From the NCBI GenBank assembly GCA_910578195.1, contig CAJTOY010000001.1:351970-415969 (forward strand): a DNA stretch of 64,000 bases. The letters are read 5' to 3'. The translations under genes were made by a program, and so were the position numbers. The notes beneath the pieces were generated by a model. The model was not told where the DNA came from. It did no database searches and saw only the letters and a program-made list of their open reading frames with translations. Below, piece after piece: positions 52,521 to 60,291 of this stretch (position 1 is its first letter; every line of letters begins with the position of its first letter). This stretch comes from an uncultured Christensenella sp. Its GTDB lineage: Bacteria > Bacillota > Clostridia > Christensenellales > Borkfalkiaceae.

Positions 52521-52922
52521 ATGAAAAAAACCGTTATGAGCATGTTGATATGTTTACTTGCCGTTTTAACCATAGCCTTATCTGCTTGCGGGGACAATCA
52601 AAGTGGAGAAAATTTCCCTAATAGCAATGACATGAAAACAAATCTCGAACAACAAGGCTATACCGTGCTTGTTACAACCGATTTAGGGGATAAAGCAGGA
52701 ACACATCTTTCCGCGAAAAAAGACGAAGAATTCATTGAGTTCTATTGGCTTGAAAATTTAGCGGACGCCGATTATTTTTATGACAAAGTAAAAATTGATT
52801 TTCCCGATTACACTGCGGCGGCGGAAATTGTAGACGACAAAAACAATCAAAATCTGGTTTATTGCGGCACGGTTACCGCTGTCGAAGATGCCGGTATTAA
52901 AACTATTGTCACAAAAACTTAA
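52521..52922 (+). CDS. Small lipoprotein of unknown function
   Basis: 133 residues with a lipoprotein signal: basic start, hydrophobic stretch ICLLAVLTIALS and a lipobox ending LSAC at residue 23. The mature protein has one compact mixed alpha/beta domain (NMKTNLEQQGYTVLVTTD and FIEFYWLENLADADYFYDKVK) with no motif I can assign. GAGG lies a few bases upstream of the ATG. It leads a set of three small envelope genes. Confidence 0.65.
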   Translation: MKKTVMSMLICLLAVLTIALSACGDNQSGENFPNSNDMKTNLEQQGYTVLVTTDLGDKAGTHLSAKKDEEFIEFYWLENLADADYFYDKVKIDFPDYTAAAEIVDDKNNQNLVYCGTVTAVEDAGIKTIVTKT

Positions 52923-52967
52923 ATTAATTTAGCATAAACCGCCTACGGCATATTATAAGGAACAAAT

Positions 52968-53714
52968 ATGGAAAACAAAAACATCGGCATTAAAAAAGAT
53001 ATTGGCGCAAGATTATTCGTTTTTAGCTTGGGTTTAATTTTAACCATAGTGCTATCCGGTATTTTTTGGGGGGTATACATATTCACAGACCGTAATAGCG
53101 AAATGCTCATTAAATACGGCATCGAAGTTGAAGCCGAAATAACCACCTACCATCGTGTAAGCGAAGGCGGCGACGATATCCATAATTACAATTATGAAAC
53201 AGAGTACAGCTATGTCGCCGCTGACGGTTCTGTTTATACGGGTACGGACAGAATATACGGCTCGGAAAGCCAAGCGGCAGAACGAGTTGGAAACACGATT
53301 ATTATTACTATTGTGCCTAACAGCAATATTTCTTCCCCTAAAAGAATTTCAGAATTAACCAAACCGAATTATGAACTGCATTTAACGCTTGCTATAATAT
53401 TTTTAATTCTCATTCTCCCGTTCGCTTATATTTTATTCTATCGCGGAGTGTATAGAAATGAGCTTGATAAAAAAATTATTATCGGTATGGAAAACAAAGA
53501 TTTACCTATAAGACAAGGCGAAGTGATACAAGTCAAAGGATTTATAATTAAATACATTAAAGTGCGTTACGAAGATAACGATACAACTTGCGAGAAATGG
53601 GCGCGTTCGTGGTTTACACATAAAGAAGCGAAGTTTTTACAGCAAAAGAAAACTATCAATATCGTTCCCTACAAAAACACCTACGGCGTTTTGGAAGAAA
53701 TGCAAATAAAATAA
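52968..53714 (+). CDS. Membrane protein with DUF3592-like extracytoplasmic domain
   Basis: 248 residues: TM helix at about 16-38, an extracytoplasmic domain (VEAEITTYHRVSEGGD to NTIIITIVPNSNISS) in the style of DUF3592 proteins, a second TM helix at 146-165, then a cytoplasmic region of 80 residues (QGEVIQVKGFIIKYIKVRYED). Function unknown. It lies 45 bases after the lipoprotein gene and 15 before the next, so all three are probably cotranscribed. Confidence 0.6.
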   Translation: MENKNIGIKKDIGARLFVFSLGLILTIVLSGIFWGVYIFTDRNSEMLIKYGIEVEAEITTYHRVSEGGDDIHNYNYETEYSYVAADGSVYTGTDRIYGSESQAAERVGNTIIITIVPNSNISSPKRISELTKPNYELHLTLAIIFLILILPFAYILFYRGVYRNELDKKIIIGMENKDLPIRQGEVIQVKGFIIKYIKVRYEDNDTTCEKWARSWFTHKEAKFLQQKKTINIVPYKNTYGVLEEMQIK

Positions 53715-53729
53715 TACCAAGGTTGTGTT

Positions 53730-54416
53730 ATGGAAAATAATAACGAACTGCAAGAACGGATTAATTCAATTAAAAATATCAGCTATTTTGTGTACACATG
53801 GCATCGAAGAATAATTATTTGCACTGCCCTGACTGCGCTTGCCGCAATATTTGCAATAGCTTTTTTGGGGGAATGGTACAATACAAAGCTGATTGAAATC
53901 GGCGCATTTTCAGGTATTGCCGTAATTATAATTTCAATTGCGTTTTTGCATATATATTTCAGAAAACAGTATTTGCTCGAAAGCGACAACGGAAAAACTA
54001 TATTGGTTTCGGGCGGCTTCCGCCGTTTCCGTAAATTCTATGTGCATAATTCGTGCTATAAAATTAAAAACGGGCAGGCGCTGAAAATTAAATATAAAAA
54101 AATCGACAGCATTAAAATTCTGTTTTCCGCAATGAAAAAGGCCGAAACCGTAAAAGAAACGTCAGGCAATAAAGAAATTTTTTCTATAAAGCAAAAACAT
54201 AAAGAGGACGCAATATCACTTGCTTTGGGCGGCGGCTTACCCGCGAAATACGGTGTAATGACGTTTATCGACGGCAAGCTTAAAAACGGCGGCTACACCT
54301 CAACAAGCACAATGAGTTACGCGCTTCATTTCAGAGTTTTAAAAGACAACGTCAAGTGCGAAGACATTCTACCGTCGGGCATATTAAAATTGATTGAAAA
54401 ACAGCCGATAGAGTAA
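53730..54416 (+). CDS. Membrane protein of unknown function
   Basis: 228 residues with two TM helices (about 28-45 and 53-73), then a cytoplasmic domain with basic, Lys-rich strands (FRRFRKFYVHNSCYKIKNGQ). No motif recognised. The stop codon TAA lies exactly in the loop of the terminator shared with the convergent symporter gene. Confidence 0.55.
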   Translation: MENNNELQERINSIKNISYFVYTWHRRIIICTALTALAAIFAIAFLGEWYNTKLIEIGAFSGIAVIIISIAFLHIYFRKQYLLESDNGKTILVSGGFRRFRKFYVHNSCYKIKNGQALKIKYKKIDSIKILFSAMKKAETVKETSGNKEIFSIKQKHKEDAISLALGGGLPAKYGVMTFIDGKLKNGGYTSTSTMSYALHFRVLKDNVKCEDILPSGILKLIEKQPIE

Positions 54417-54434
54417 CACTCTATCGGCTGTTTT
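54398..54434. terminator. Bidirectional terminator overlapping two stop codons
   Basis: A 17-bp stem (AAAACAGCCGATAGAGT with its complement) and an AAC loop. The plus-strand gene stops inside the loop region, and the minus-strand symporter stops at the base of the other arm. Confidence 0.85.
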
Positions 54435-55858
54435 TAATTTTCGGTGTCGGTTTCTACGGGTTGCCGTTTTCGCTTGAAAATATTGTTTCTGAAAAGCACT
54501 ATATTCAAAACGACAAACGCCGCCCCCACTATAATGCAAGTTATAAGCGCGTTTAAATCACTCTTCGGCGCAAAATTCGCAAGGAACATCAACGGAAAGC
54601 CAAGAACCATTGCGGGCACGTTCTGGAACACCAAATTTTCGCTTGCGGGAGTGCGGTACGTGCCGTCGATTTCACGCAATAAAATCATGCCCGTGCTCGC
54701 CGTACCCGTGAGCATACCGAAAAACGCAAGAAACTGTTCGTGTCTGTATGCTGCGAACTGCCGTTTGCAGACGAAATTCACATAGAACACCGTGACAAGC
54801 GCGCCTACGACGGCTAAAATCAGCAACACTCCCCAATACTTTACGAGCAAAGGAATTTGTATTGCCGCAACTCCCGCCACTATCATTAAATCGAAAGCGA
54901 AGCCGCCTATTCTGTCCATCATAAAGTTATTGACTACGCGCTTTTTAATCAGCTTTTTGTCGTAAAGCTTGTTAAGCACCGCTTTCACGGGGATAGTCAG
55001 CAGCACGCCTATAAAGAAGTTGAACCCGAACAGCGTCGTTGCCAGCGACGGAATAAGCATAGAAAGACCGTACATCAAGCCGAACGAAGCGCCGTAAACC
55101 GCGAGGACGATTGCCACCTGAACGGTGAACTTATCCATCGAGGACACAACCGAAATTTCGTTTTCGTCCTCGTAGTCGGCAAGGCTGTTACCCTTCTCCT
55201 TTTCGACTATCTGAATTTGCCCCTTGCGGCGCATTACGTTGATATAGATAACTCCGACGATACACGCGACCAAAAACCCGAGCGCGGCAATCGTGAGCCC
55301 GAAATTTCCGCCGCCTTCGAAGCCGTATTCTTCGAAATTTTTACCGAAATTCAGCGCTTGTCCCGTGCCTTGCCCGAAGCCGAACGCAAGCAATATGCCC
55401 GCCGCGGAAATAAGCCCGTCGGTATGTAACAGATACGCGGCTATAAGCGTCACCGCAAGCCCGAAGAACGCCTGTATCAAATAACCGTTGACCGTCGTCA
55501 GACCCGAGTTGAGCACTTCGCCCGCGCGCGCTTTCGTAAATTTCTTTTTAGAAGTGCGCATACCCGAGGCAACAAACCCTATGCCGAGCGAGTGGTAAGT
55601 TATCATTTCGAGAACCCCCATTCCGTTCATTTTGCCGTTGCCGCAGAACACTTCGAGATTGAAAAAATAGTCGCCCGCGCAGTAATAAGTTATCGTCGAA
55701 ATTATAAGCAAAAGCATACCGCCCATAACCGAAACGGGTATAAGCGTCTTTTTTATCCCCGGAACCAACGTCCTGAGAACGTTCCCGAGCAGCATACTGA
55801 AAAGCAATACGGCGATTATCATTATAAATGCCCATACGCTCAGTTCGGAATAATTCAC
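54434..55858 (-). CDS. Sodium/glutamate symporter-like transporter (GltS family)
   Basis: A 474-residue polytopic carrier of about 11-12 TM helices. GFGQGTGQALNFGKNFEEYG, GGNFGLTIAALGFLVAC and the C-terminal FAAYRHEQFLAFFGMLTGTASTGMILLREID are in the style of GltS, including the repeated Gly-rich pore segments. Substrate glutamate is likely but not certain. Translation probably starts at GTG 55858, with GAGGTGG upstream, overlapping the stop of the acyltransferase gene (GTGA), so the two are coupled. Confidence 0.8.
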   Translation of the reverse strand: MNYSELSVWAFIMIIAVLLFSMLLGNVLRTLVPGIKKTLIPVSVMGGMLLLIISTITYYCAGDYFFNLEVFCGNGKMNGMGVLEMITYHSLGIGFVASGMRTSKKKFTKARAGEVLNSGLTTVNGYLIQAFFGLAVTLIAAYLLHTDGLISAAGILLAFGFGQGTGQALNFGKNFEEYGFEGGGNFGLTIAALGFLVACIVGVIYINVMRRKGQIQIVEKEKGNSLADYEDENEISVVSSMDKFTVQVAIVLAVYGASFGLMYGLSMLIPSLATTLFGFNFFIGVLLTIPVKAVLNKLYDKKLIKKRVVNNFMMDRIGGFAFDLMIVAGVAAIQIPLLVKYWGVLLILAVVGALVTVFYVNFVCKRQFAAYRHEQFLAFFGMLTGTASTGMILLREIDGTYRTPASENLVFQNVPAMVLGFPLMFLANFAPKSDLNALITCIIVGAAFVVLNIVLFRNNIFKRKRQPVETDTEN

Positions 55859-56997
55859 TGTTCCACCTCTTTCAATCCGTCGAATATATGTACATATTTG
55901 ATAGCGCAAAAGCGCCTGTTTCCCTTGACCTGCAAAATCTGATTTTTATAATAAAAATTGAACTTTTTCTTACCGACCATAGTTAAGCCGTCGATATCCT
56001 TCAAAGGATATGTAACTTCCCCGACGACAAGCTTGTCCTTATCGATTGAAACGCTGCTTCCGGGAAGTTTTTTCTTTCTCGCTAATTTGACGCTTTCACG
56101 GAAAATAATGTCGCTGTCGCCGACGGTCAGACCTTCGGACACCAGCTTTGCTATTTCCTTTCTCTCCCAGCCGAACCACTCGCAAATCCTTTCATAGCCC
56201 GCGTACAGCGGCGAGATTGAAAGTTTTTCGGTATAAGTCGAGGCTGTATTGCAGAATTTGCATCTGAATTTATATTTGTGCGAAACAATCCCCGAAACGC
56301 CGTTGCACACGGGACAGAGATACAGCGCGCGCTCGATATACTCCGCGCGTTTTCTGCTTCTGAAACGTATGCCCGAGCTTGTATCGTCGACCGAAAGCTC
56401 GTCCTTTATAAGACTGAAAACCTGCCCGACAGACATTTCTTTCAGCTCGTCACAAGAGACGACCCTTTTCACAAAGCCTTTGGTTTTACCTCTTCTTATA
56501 GAGTGCCCCCAGCGCGGATCGGTGCCGTAGCCGCCTTGTATATTGTACAAAACGAGCGGCACTTTAAGCGATTTTGCAAGCTTTGCTATCGCGTCGGTCA
56601 TTTCCCACTGTCCGCCCGAAATAGTGCGGTTGCCCTCGGGAAAGACGCCGACGGCTCCACCCTCTTTGATTACGCGGAAGATATTTTTTACCGCCGCAAT
56701 ATCTTGCAAAGATTTGCTTTTGGGGATTGGCGCAACGAGGTACTCTATCAGCGGTGAAACTTTAAGATTAAACAAATCATCGCTTGCTATAAAATAAACG
56801 GGAAACTTAAACGACACCGAAAGCATGAACGGGTCCATAGTAGTCTGATGATTTGAAATAATCAGATACGCTCCCTTTGGAAGTCCGCTACGCTTTGCGG
56901 TATATCCGTAACGCAATTTAAAATAAAGGCGCATAATCGGGCGCAGTACGGCAAACGTTACCGCGTGCCTGCGCTTCGTCCATTTTTTGTTTTTCAT
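55855..56997 (-). CDS. 1-acyl-glycerol-3-phosphate acyltransferase-like protein with zinc ribbon
   Basis: A PlsC-family acyltransferase: the HxxxxD motif in IISNHQTTMDPFML and the FPEGNRTISGG motif are intact. The C-terminal half carries a four-cysteine ribbon (CPVCNGVSG with CKFCNTAS) and a PH-like end (VGEVTYPLKDIDGLTM), which simple PlsC enzymes lack. I chose ATG at 56997; there is no Shine-Dalgarno, and a consensus promoter lies so close that the mRNA is probably leaderless. Confidence 0.85.
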   Translation of the reverse strand: MKNKKWTKRRHAVTFAVLRPIMRLYFKLRYGYTAKRSGLPKGAYLIISNHQTTMDPFMLSVSFKFPVYFIASDDLFNLKVSPLIEYLVAPIPKSKSLQDIAAVKNIFRVIKEGGAVGVFPEGNRTISGGQWEMTDAIAKLAKSLKVPLVLYNIQGGYGTDPRWGHSIRRGKTKGFVKRVVSCDELKEMSVGQVFSLIKDELSVDDTSSGIRFRSRKRAEYIERALYLCPVCNGVSGIVSHKYKFRCKFCNTASTYTEKLSISPLYAGYERICEWFGWERKEIAKLVSEGLTVGDSDIIFRESVKLARKKKLPGSSVSIDKDKLVVGEVTYPLKDIDGLTMVGKKKFNFYYKNQILQVKGNRRFCAIKYVHIFDGLKEVEQ

Positions 56998-57004
56998 TAT
57001 TACA

Positions 57005-57033
57005 ATATTAACAGTTTTTCGTTGACGAGTCAA
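57005..57033 (-). promoter_or_regulatory. Promoter of the acyltransferase gene (TTGACT-N17-TAATAT)
   Basis: 17-base spacer. Only seven bases separate the -10 from the ATG at 56997. Confidence 0.65.
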
Positions 57034-57038
57034 GTAAA

Positions 57039-57062
57039 GCGCCCGCGCATATGCGCGGGCGC
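57039..57062 (-). terminator. GC-rich palindrome after the FtsX permease gene
   Basis: A perfect 24-bp palindrome (GCGCCCGCGCAT and its complement). On the minus strand it is followed by TTTACTTGAC, a weak T-tract merging into the next promoter. Probable terminator of the tetR-ABC-FtsX operon. Confidence 0.6.
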
Positions 57063-57073
57063 GTTCACAATAT

Positions 57074-58213
57074 TTATGTCTCCGCCATAACTTCTTTGAC
57101 GGAAATATTTTTAATTCTGTACGCGAAAAACAACATTACCGCCTCATAAAACACTATAAACGCGGCTAAGGTCGCAAAAAATATCGGCACGTCGAAGCTG
57201 TATTCGGGCACGCCTGCAACGTCTTTGAATATCAGATTTACCATCAGGGTTAAAAGTCCGTACTGATATACCGACCCGACCGCAAAGCCTATGAACGCAA
57301 ATATATGATATCCGCCCAGCACCGTGAGCGCGCACTCCTTCATGGAATATCCGAACGCCTTCATAATCGAAATATTCTTTATGTTGCCGTTAACGAGCGT
57401 GGTCGCCGCCATAAGAATAGTCGTCACCGCAAGCACGACCCCGATAGCGAATATAATCACACCCATCAAGGCGGTGCTCATATCGTACATAGACGCGCCC
57501 ATCTGTACCATTGTCGAAAAACAGAAGCACGCAAACGCGACGAAGAACGCCAACGCTTTTTTATCGGAAAGCGTTTTAAAAAACATTTCCTTTAAAAAGC
57601 TTCTCTCTTTTTCCTTGCGCGGCTTTATTCTTTTAATCTTTTCCGACTTGCCCTTCATAAGCTCGGAAACCGGTCTGCGCAGCGCGATATACGCATACAG
57701 CGACGACAAAATCGAAAACACGACGGACGGCAGAAATACAAGCAAAAATAACAGCGACGGATAAAAGGATATCGCAATTTCGGGCAAGCCGTCTATCGTA
57801 AGTCCGTCATAAACTGTTGGCATAATCGCAAATCCGCAACCGAACCCGAGCACAGTTCCGGGCAAAACGCTTAAACCGAACATAGAAAACTTTAAAGCTA
57901 TTTTACGTTCCGAATAGCCCATCGCCTTTAAAATACCGATATTGCAAGCGTTTTTGTCAATATAAAGCTTGATATAGAACACAAGCATTATAAACGCAAT
58001 CAAGCCAAGAAACCCGCCGCTTACCGCGCAGACGAATTTAGCCGTAGCCATCTGCGCGTCGTAAAGTGCTATAAGGTTGGGGTCGGTCAAAGTTCCGTCA
58101 AGCGACTTTGCGTCGAGATAGAAATTAAGAAAAAACGTGCACACGAACACCGCGCAAAAGCTGATAACCGATATGCCGATTAGCTTCAAGCTGTCCTTAA
58201 AACTGACTAACAT
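57074..58213 (-). CDS. FtsX-family ABC permease
   Basis: 379 residues with a short start, six to eight TM helices and two FtsX-type repeats, each with an ILKAMGYSERKIALKF or IMKAFGYSMKECALTV segment that contacts the ATPase. It lacks the large extracellular MacB domain, and looks like the C-terminal half of the ABC permeases found with MacB/LolD-type ATPases. With the ATPase just upstream, it likely forms a drug, peptide or lipid export system. Substrate unknown. Confidence 0.85.
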   Translation of the reverse strand: MLVSFKDSLKLIGISVISFCAVFVCTFFLNFYLDAKSLDGTLTDPNLIALYDAQMATAKFVCAVSGGFLGLIAFIMLVFYIKLYIDKNACNIGILKAMGYSERKIALKFSMFGLSVLPGTVLGFGCGFAIMPTVYDGLTIDGLPEIAISFYPSLLFLLVFLPSVVFSILSSLYAYIALRRPVSELMKGKSEKIKRIKPRKEKERSFLKEMFFKTLSDKKALAFFVAFACFCFSTMVQMGASMYDMSTALMGVIIFAIGVVLAVTTILMAATTLVNGNIKNISIMKAFGYSMKECALTVLGGYHIFAFIGFAVGSVYQYGLLTLMVNLIFKDVAGVPEYSFDVPIFFATLAAFIVFYEAVMLFFAYRIKNISVKEVMAET

Positions 58214-58216
58214 AGC

Positions 58217-58903
58217 TCACCACCCTATCTCGTATGCGGTTTTCGGCGCAACGTTTTTATAAACTTCGGCAATCTTGCCGCTGTTCATTTTGATTACAGT
58301 ATCCGCCATATCCGCTATATTCAGATTGTGAGTAACCATAATCATTGTGAAGCCTTGCTCGCGTTGAAGCTTTGCTATGTATTCGAGAACGCTTCTGCCC
58401 GTAGCCTCGTCCAGCGCGCCCGTCGGCTCGTCCAAAAACAAAACCTCGGGCTTTTTTGCGAGCGCGCGGGCAATACACACCCTTTGCTGTTCGCCGCCCG
58501 AAAGCTCGGCGGGACGGCTTTTTAATTTTTCGTAAAGTCCGACTTTCTCTATTATTTCAAGGTAATCTTTGTTGCTCGCAAGGTCTGCGCCCATTTTTAC
58601 GTTTTTATCCACGCTAAGATGCGACAGCAAATAGTATTGCTGAAAAATAAATCCTACCGCCCTTCTTCTGAATTCGGTGAGCTGCTTGTCTGTCATCAAC
58701 GTAATTTCTTCCTCGCCGTAAAAAACTTTACCTTCGTCGGCGCGTTCTAGCCCCGAAAGCACGCTCATTAACGTCGACTTGCCCGAGCCCGACGCTCCCG
58801 TTATAACCACGAATTCTCCCTTTTGAATTTCCAGCGATACCTCTTTAAGGACGCGAACCTTGCCGTCCTTGAACGATTTGCTTATGTTTTCCGCTTTAAT
58901 CAT
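58217..58903 (-). CDS. ABC transporter ATPase (MacB/LolD type)
   Basis: 228 residues with Walker A TGASGSGKSTLM, Q-loop FIFQQYYLL, signature LSGGEQQRVCIARALAKKP, Walker B VLFLDEPTGALD and H-loop VTHNLNIA. It pairs with the FtsX-type permease three bases downstream and overlaps the TetR regulator gene by four bases (ATGA). Confidence 0.95.
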   Translation of the reverse strand: MIKAENISKSFKDGKVRVLKEVSLEIQKGEFVVITGASGSGKSTLMSVLSGLERADEGKVFYGEEEITLMTDKQLTEFRRRAVGFIFQQYYLLSHLSVDKNVKMGADLASNKDYLEIIEKVGLYEKLKSRPAELSGGEQQRVCIARALAKKPEVLFLDEPTGALDEATGRSVLEYIAKLQREQGFTMIMVTHNLNIADMADTVIKMNSGKIAEVYKNVAPKTAYEIGW

Positions 58904-59478
58904 TTTATTCCCTCCGATTTATATTTTCTTATGACTCCCGAAAAAACGTCGGTCAGCATACACGAAATTTCGTCCGCCGTAAAACTGCAAACGTTTGTTG
59001 CAAGCAGCACGGCAATTCCGTGCGAGTAAATCCACAAATGCCGATAAATTTCCTTTGCCGTCTCTATATCGAGACCGTAACCGCTTTCAATAGATTGCAG
59101 AATTTTACCGTAATTTTCGTCAATCATTCCCAGAACCGAGTTCAATTCGGGAACGGTACTCTTTTCGCGCATAAACAGCATCTGAAACAGTTTGGGATAC
59201 TCGATTGCAAAGCGTATATACGCCTTGCCCACGCCTTTAAAAGCTAAATTCTCTTTCAAACCTTGTTCAACCATTTTGTTATACAGCGCGTGCGCAGCTT
59301 TCTGCACCTCGCACTGAACCTCGTCCATACCCGAAAATACCGTAAAAACAGGACGGGCGGAACTTCCGAGCTCGCCCGCAAGCGCGCGGGCGGTCAAATT
59401 CTCTATGCCTTCACGCATAACGATTTTTAATGCCGCTTCGATTACCTCTTCCCTCGTAAATTTTGCCTTCGGGGGCAT
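58900..59478 (-). CDS. TetR/AcrR-family regulator
   Basis: 192 residues. The N-terminal HTH is TREEVIEAALKIVMREGIENLTARALAGELGSSARPVFTVF; the C-terminal ligand domain is all helical. It is the first gene of the operon with the ABC pair and probably represses it in response to an exported compound. GGAGG lies ahead of the ATG. An imperfect dyad (AAACtgaCG with CGcttGTTT) between promoter and start is a candidate operator. Confidence 0.9.
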   Translation of the reverse strand: MPPKAKFTREEVIEAALKIVMREGIENLTARALAGELGSSARPVFTVFSGMDEVQCEVQKAAHALYNKMVEQGLKENLAFKGVGKAYIRFAIEYPKLFQMLFMREKSTVPELNSVLGMIDENYGKILQSIESGYGLDIETAKEIYRHLWIYSHGIAVLLATNVCSFTADEISCMLTDVFSGVIRKYKSEGIK

Positions 59479-59523
59479 AACGACCTCCTTGTTTAAAAAC
59501 TGACGTTTTGCAACGCTTGTTTT

Positions 59524-59552
59524 AGTATAAACTTATTTTTTAACAAAGTCAA
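59524..59552 (-). promoter_or_regulatory. Promoter of the tetR-ABC operon (TTGACT-N17-TATACT)
   Basis: Near-consensus promoter. Element E2 begins only 14 bases upstream of the -35, so E2 insertion may have altered any upstream control. Confidence 0.8.
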
Positions 59553-59611
59553 GAAAAAAACAGTCGTTTACCGTAATTCCCATAGGGAATATTAAGTAAG
59601 CCGTAGGCAAT

Positions 59612-59644
59612 AGAAAAGGTATGGCATAAAGCCATACCTTTTCT
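59612..59644 (+). terminator. Upstream insulating hairpin of E2
   Basis: AGAAAAGGTATGGC, loop ATAAA, then its complement, a perfect 14-bp stem. The equivalent in E1 (1616-1638) is weaker. It stands before the promoter and could shield it from readthrough. Confidence 0.6.
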
Positions 59645-59657
59645 ACTGTATTTTAGG

Positions 59658-59782
59658 CGTGGACGAATTAGGCTACTCGTAGCCTAGTGAGATATAGATA
59701 TGTTTTATATTTCCCGCAAAATTCAATCGGTTGCGTTCTTTCATTTTTCGTGATATAATAATTGTACGATAAACAGTAATTT
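59658..59782 (+). repeat. 125-bp conserved 5' module, copy 2
   Basis: Identical to 1475-1599 in inverted orientation. See the E1 entry. Confidence 0.95.
59731..59759 (+). promoter_or_regulatory. Promoter of E2 (TTGCGT-N17-TATAAT)
   Basis: Same promoter as in E1; drives the DUF3788 gene. Confidence 0.85.
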
Positions 59783-59805
59783 AACGGAGAAATCGGAGGG
59801 CTTAT

Positions 59806-60219
59806 ATGCTTAATACAATACCTACAACAGAAGAAATGACAACTTTGGTTGGAAAATCTCTGTACGAAGTATGGAATAATTTGTGCGCTTTAATCGACGA
59901 ATACTACGATATGGAACGTTTGTGGGACAAAGGCGGCAAAGCGTGGAAATACGAATACAAATACCGTCGGGGCGGTAAAACGCTTTGCGCTTTATATGCA
60001 AGAGAAAATTGCGTAGGTTTTATGGTTGTCTTGGGTAAAGACGAACGATTAAAGTTTGAAGCCGACAAAGAAAACTACTCACAGGCAGTTCAAGAGATAT
60101 ATGACAATACTCATACTTACCACGACGGAAAGTGGGTAATGTTTGAGCCGACGGACACTTCATTGTTTAATGACTTTATTAGACTATTGAGTATCAAAAG
60201 AAAGCCGAACAAAAAGTAA
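59806..60219 (+). CDS. DUF3788 family protein (E2 cargo)
   Basis: A 137-residue cytoplasmic protein of the DUF3788 family, function unknown. Family-type stretches: WNNLCALIDEYYDMERLWDKGGKAWKYEYKYRRGGKTLCALYA, then FMVVLGKDER and YHDGKWVMFEP. CGGAGGG just upstream of the ATG adds a second ribosome binding site to the conserved CGGAGA of the module. The stop codon falls at the start of the conserved 3' module, as in E1. The gene is unrelated to the E1 cargo. Confidence 0.85.
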   Translation: MLNTIPTTEEMTTLVGKSLYEVWNNLCALIDEYYDMERLWDKGGKAWKYEYKYRRGGKTLCALYARENCVGFMVVLGKDERLKFEADKENYSQAVQEIYDNTHTYHDGKWVMFEPTDTSLFNDFIRLLSIKRKPNKK

Positions 60220-60258
60220 AGATAAATTTCAATTTATCTTTCTAAAAGGTTTGTAGTA

Positions 60259-60291
60259 AAAAGCTCTCGAACATATCTTTCGAGAGCTTTT
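60259..60291 (+). terminator. Terminator of the E2 cargo gene
   Basis: AAAAGCTCTCGA/TCGAGAGCTTTT, a 12-bp stem, same position as in E1; one base change weakens the loop-closing pairs. Confidence 0.85.

Noticed and set aside
52480..52521. AAACTTGTAATTT leader before the lipoprotein gene, similar to the E leader AAACAGTAATTT
   Set aside because: Requires gaps and covers only a dozen AT-rich bases; no other E feature nearby.
59479..59523. Firm TetR operator call
   Set aside because: The inverted repeat between promoter and start is imperfect; kept only as a remark in the TetR entry.
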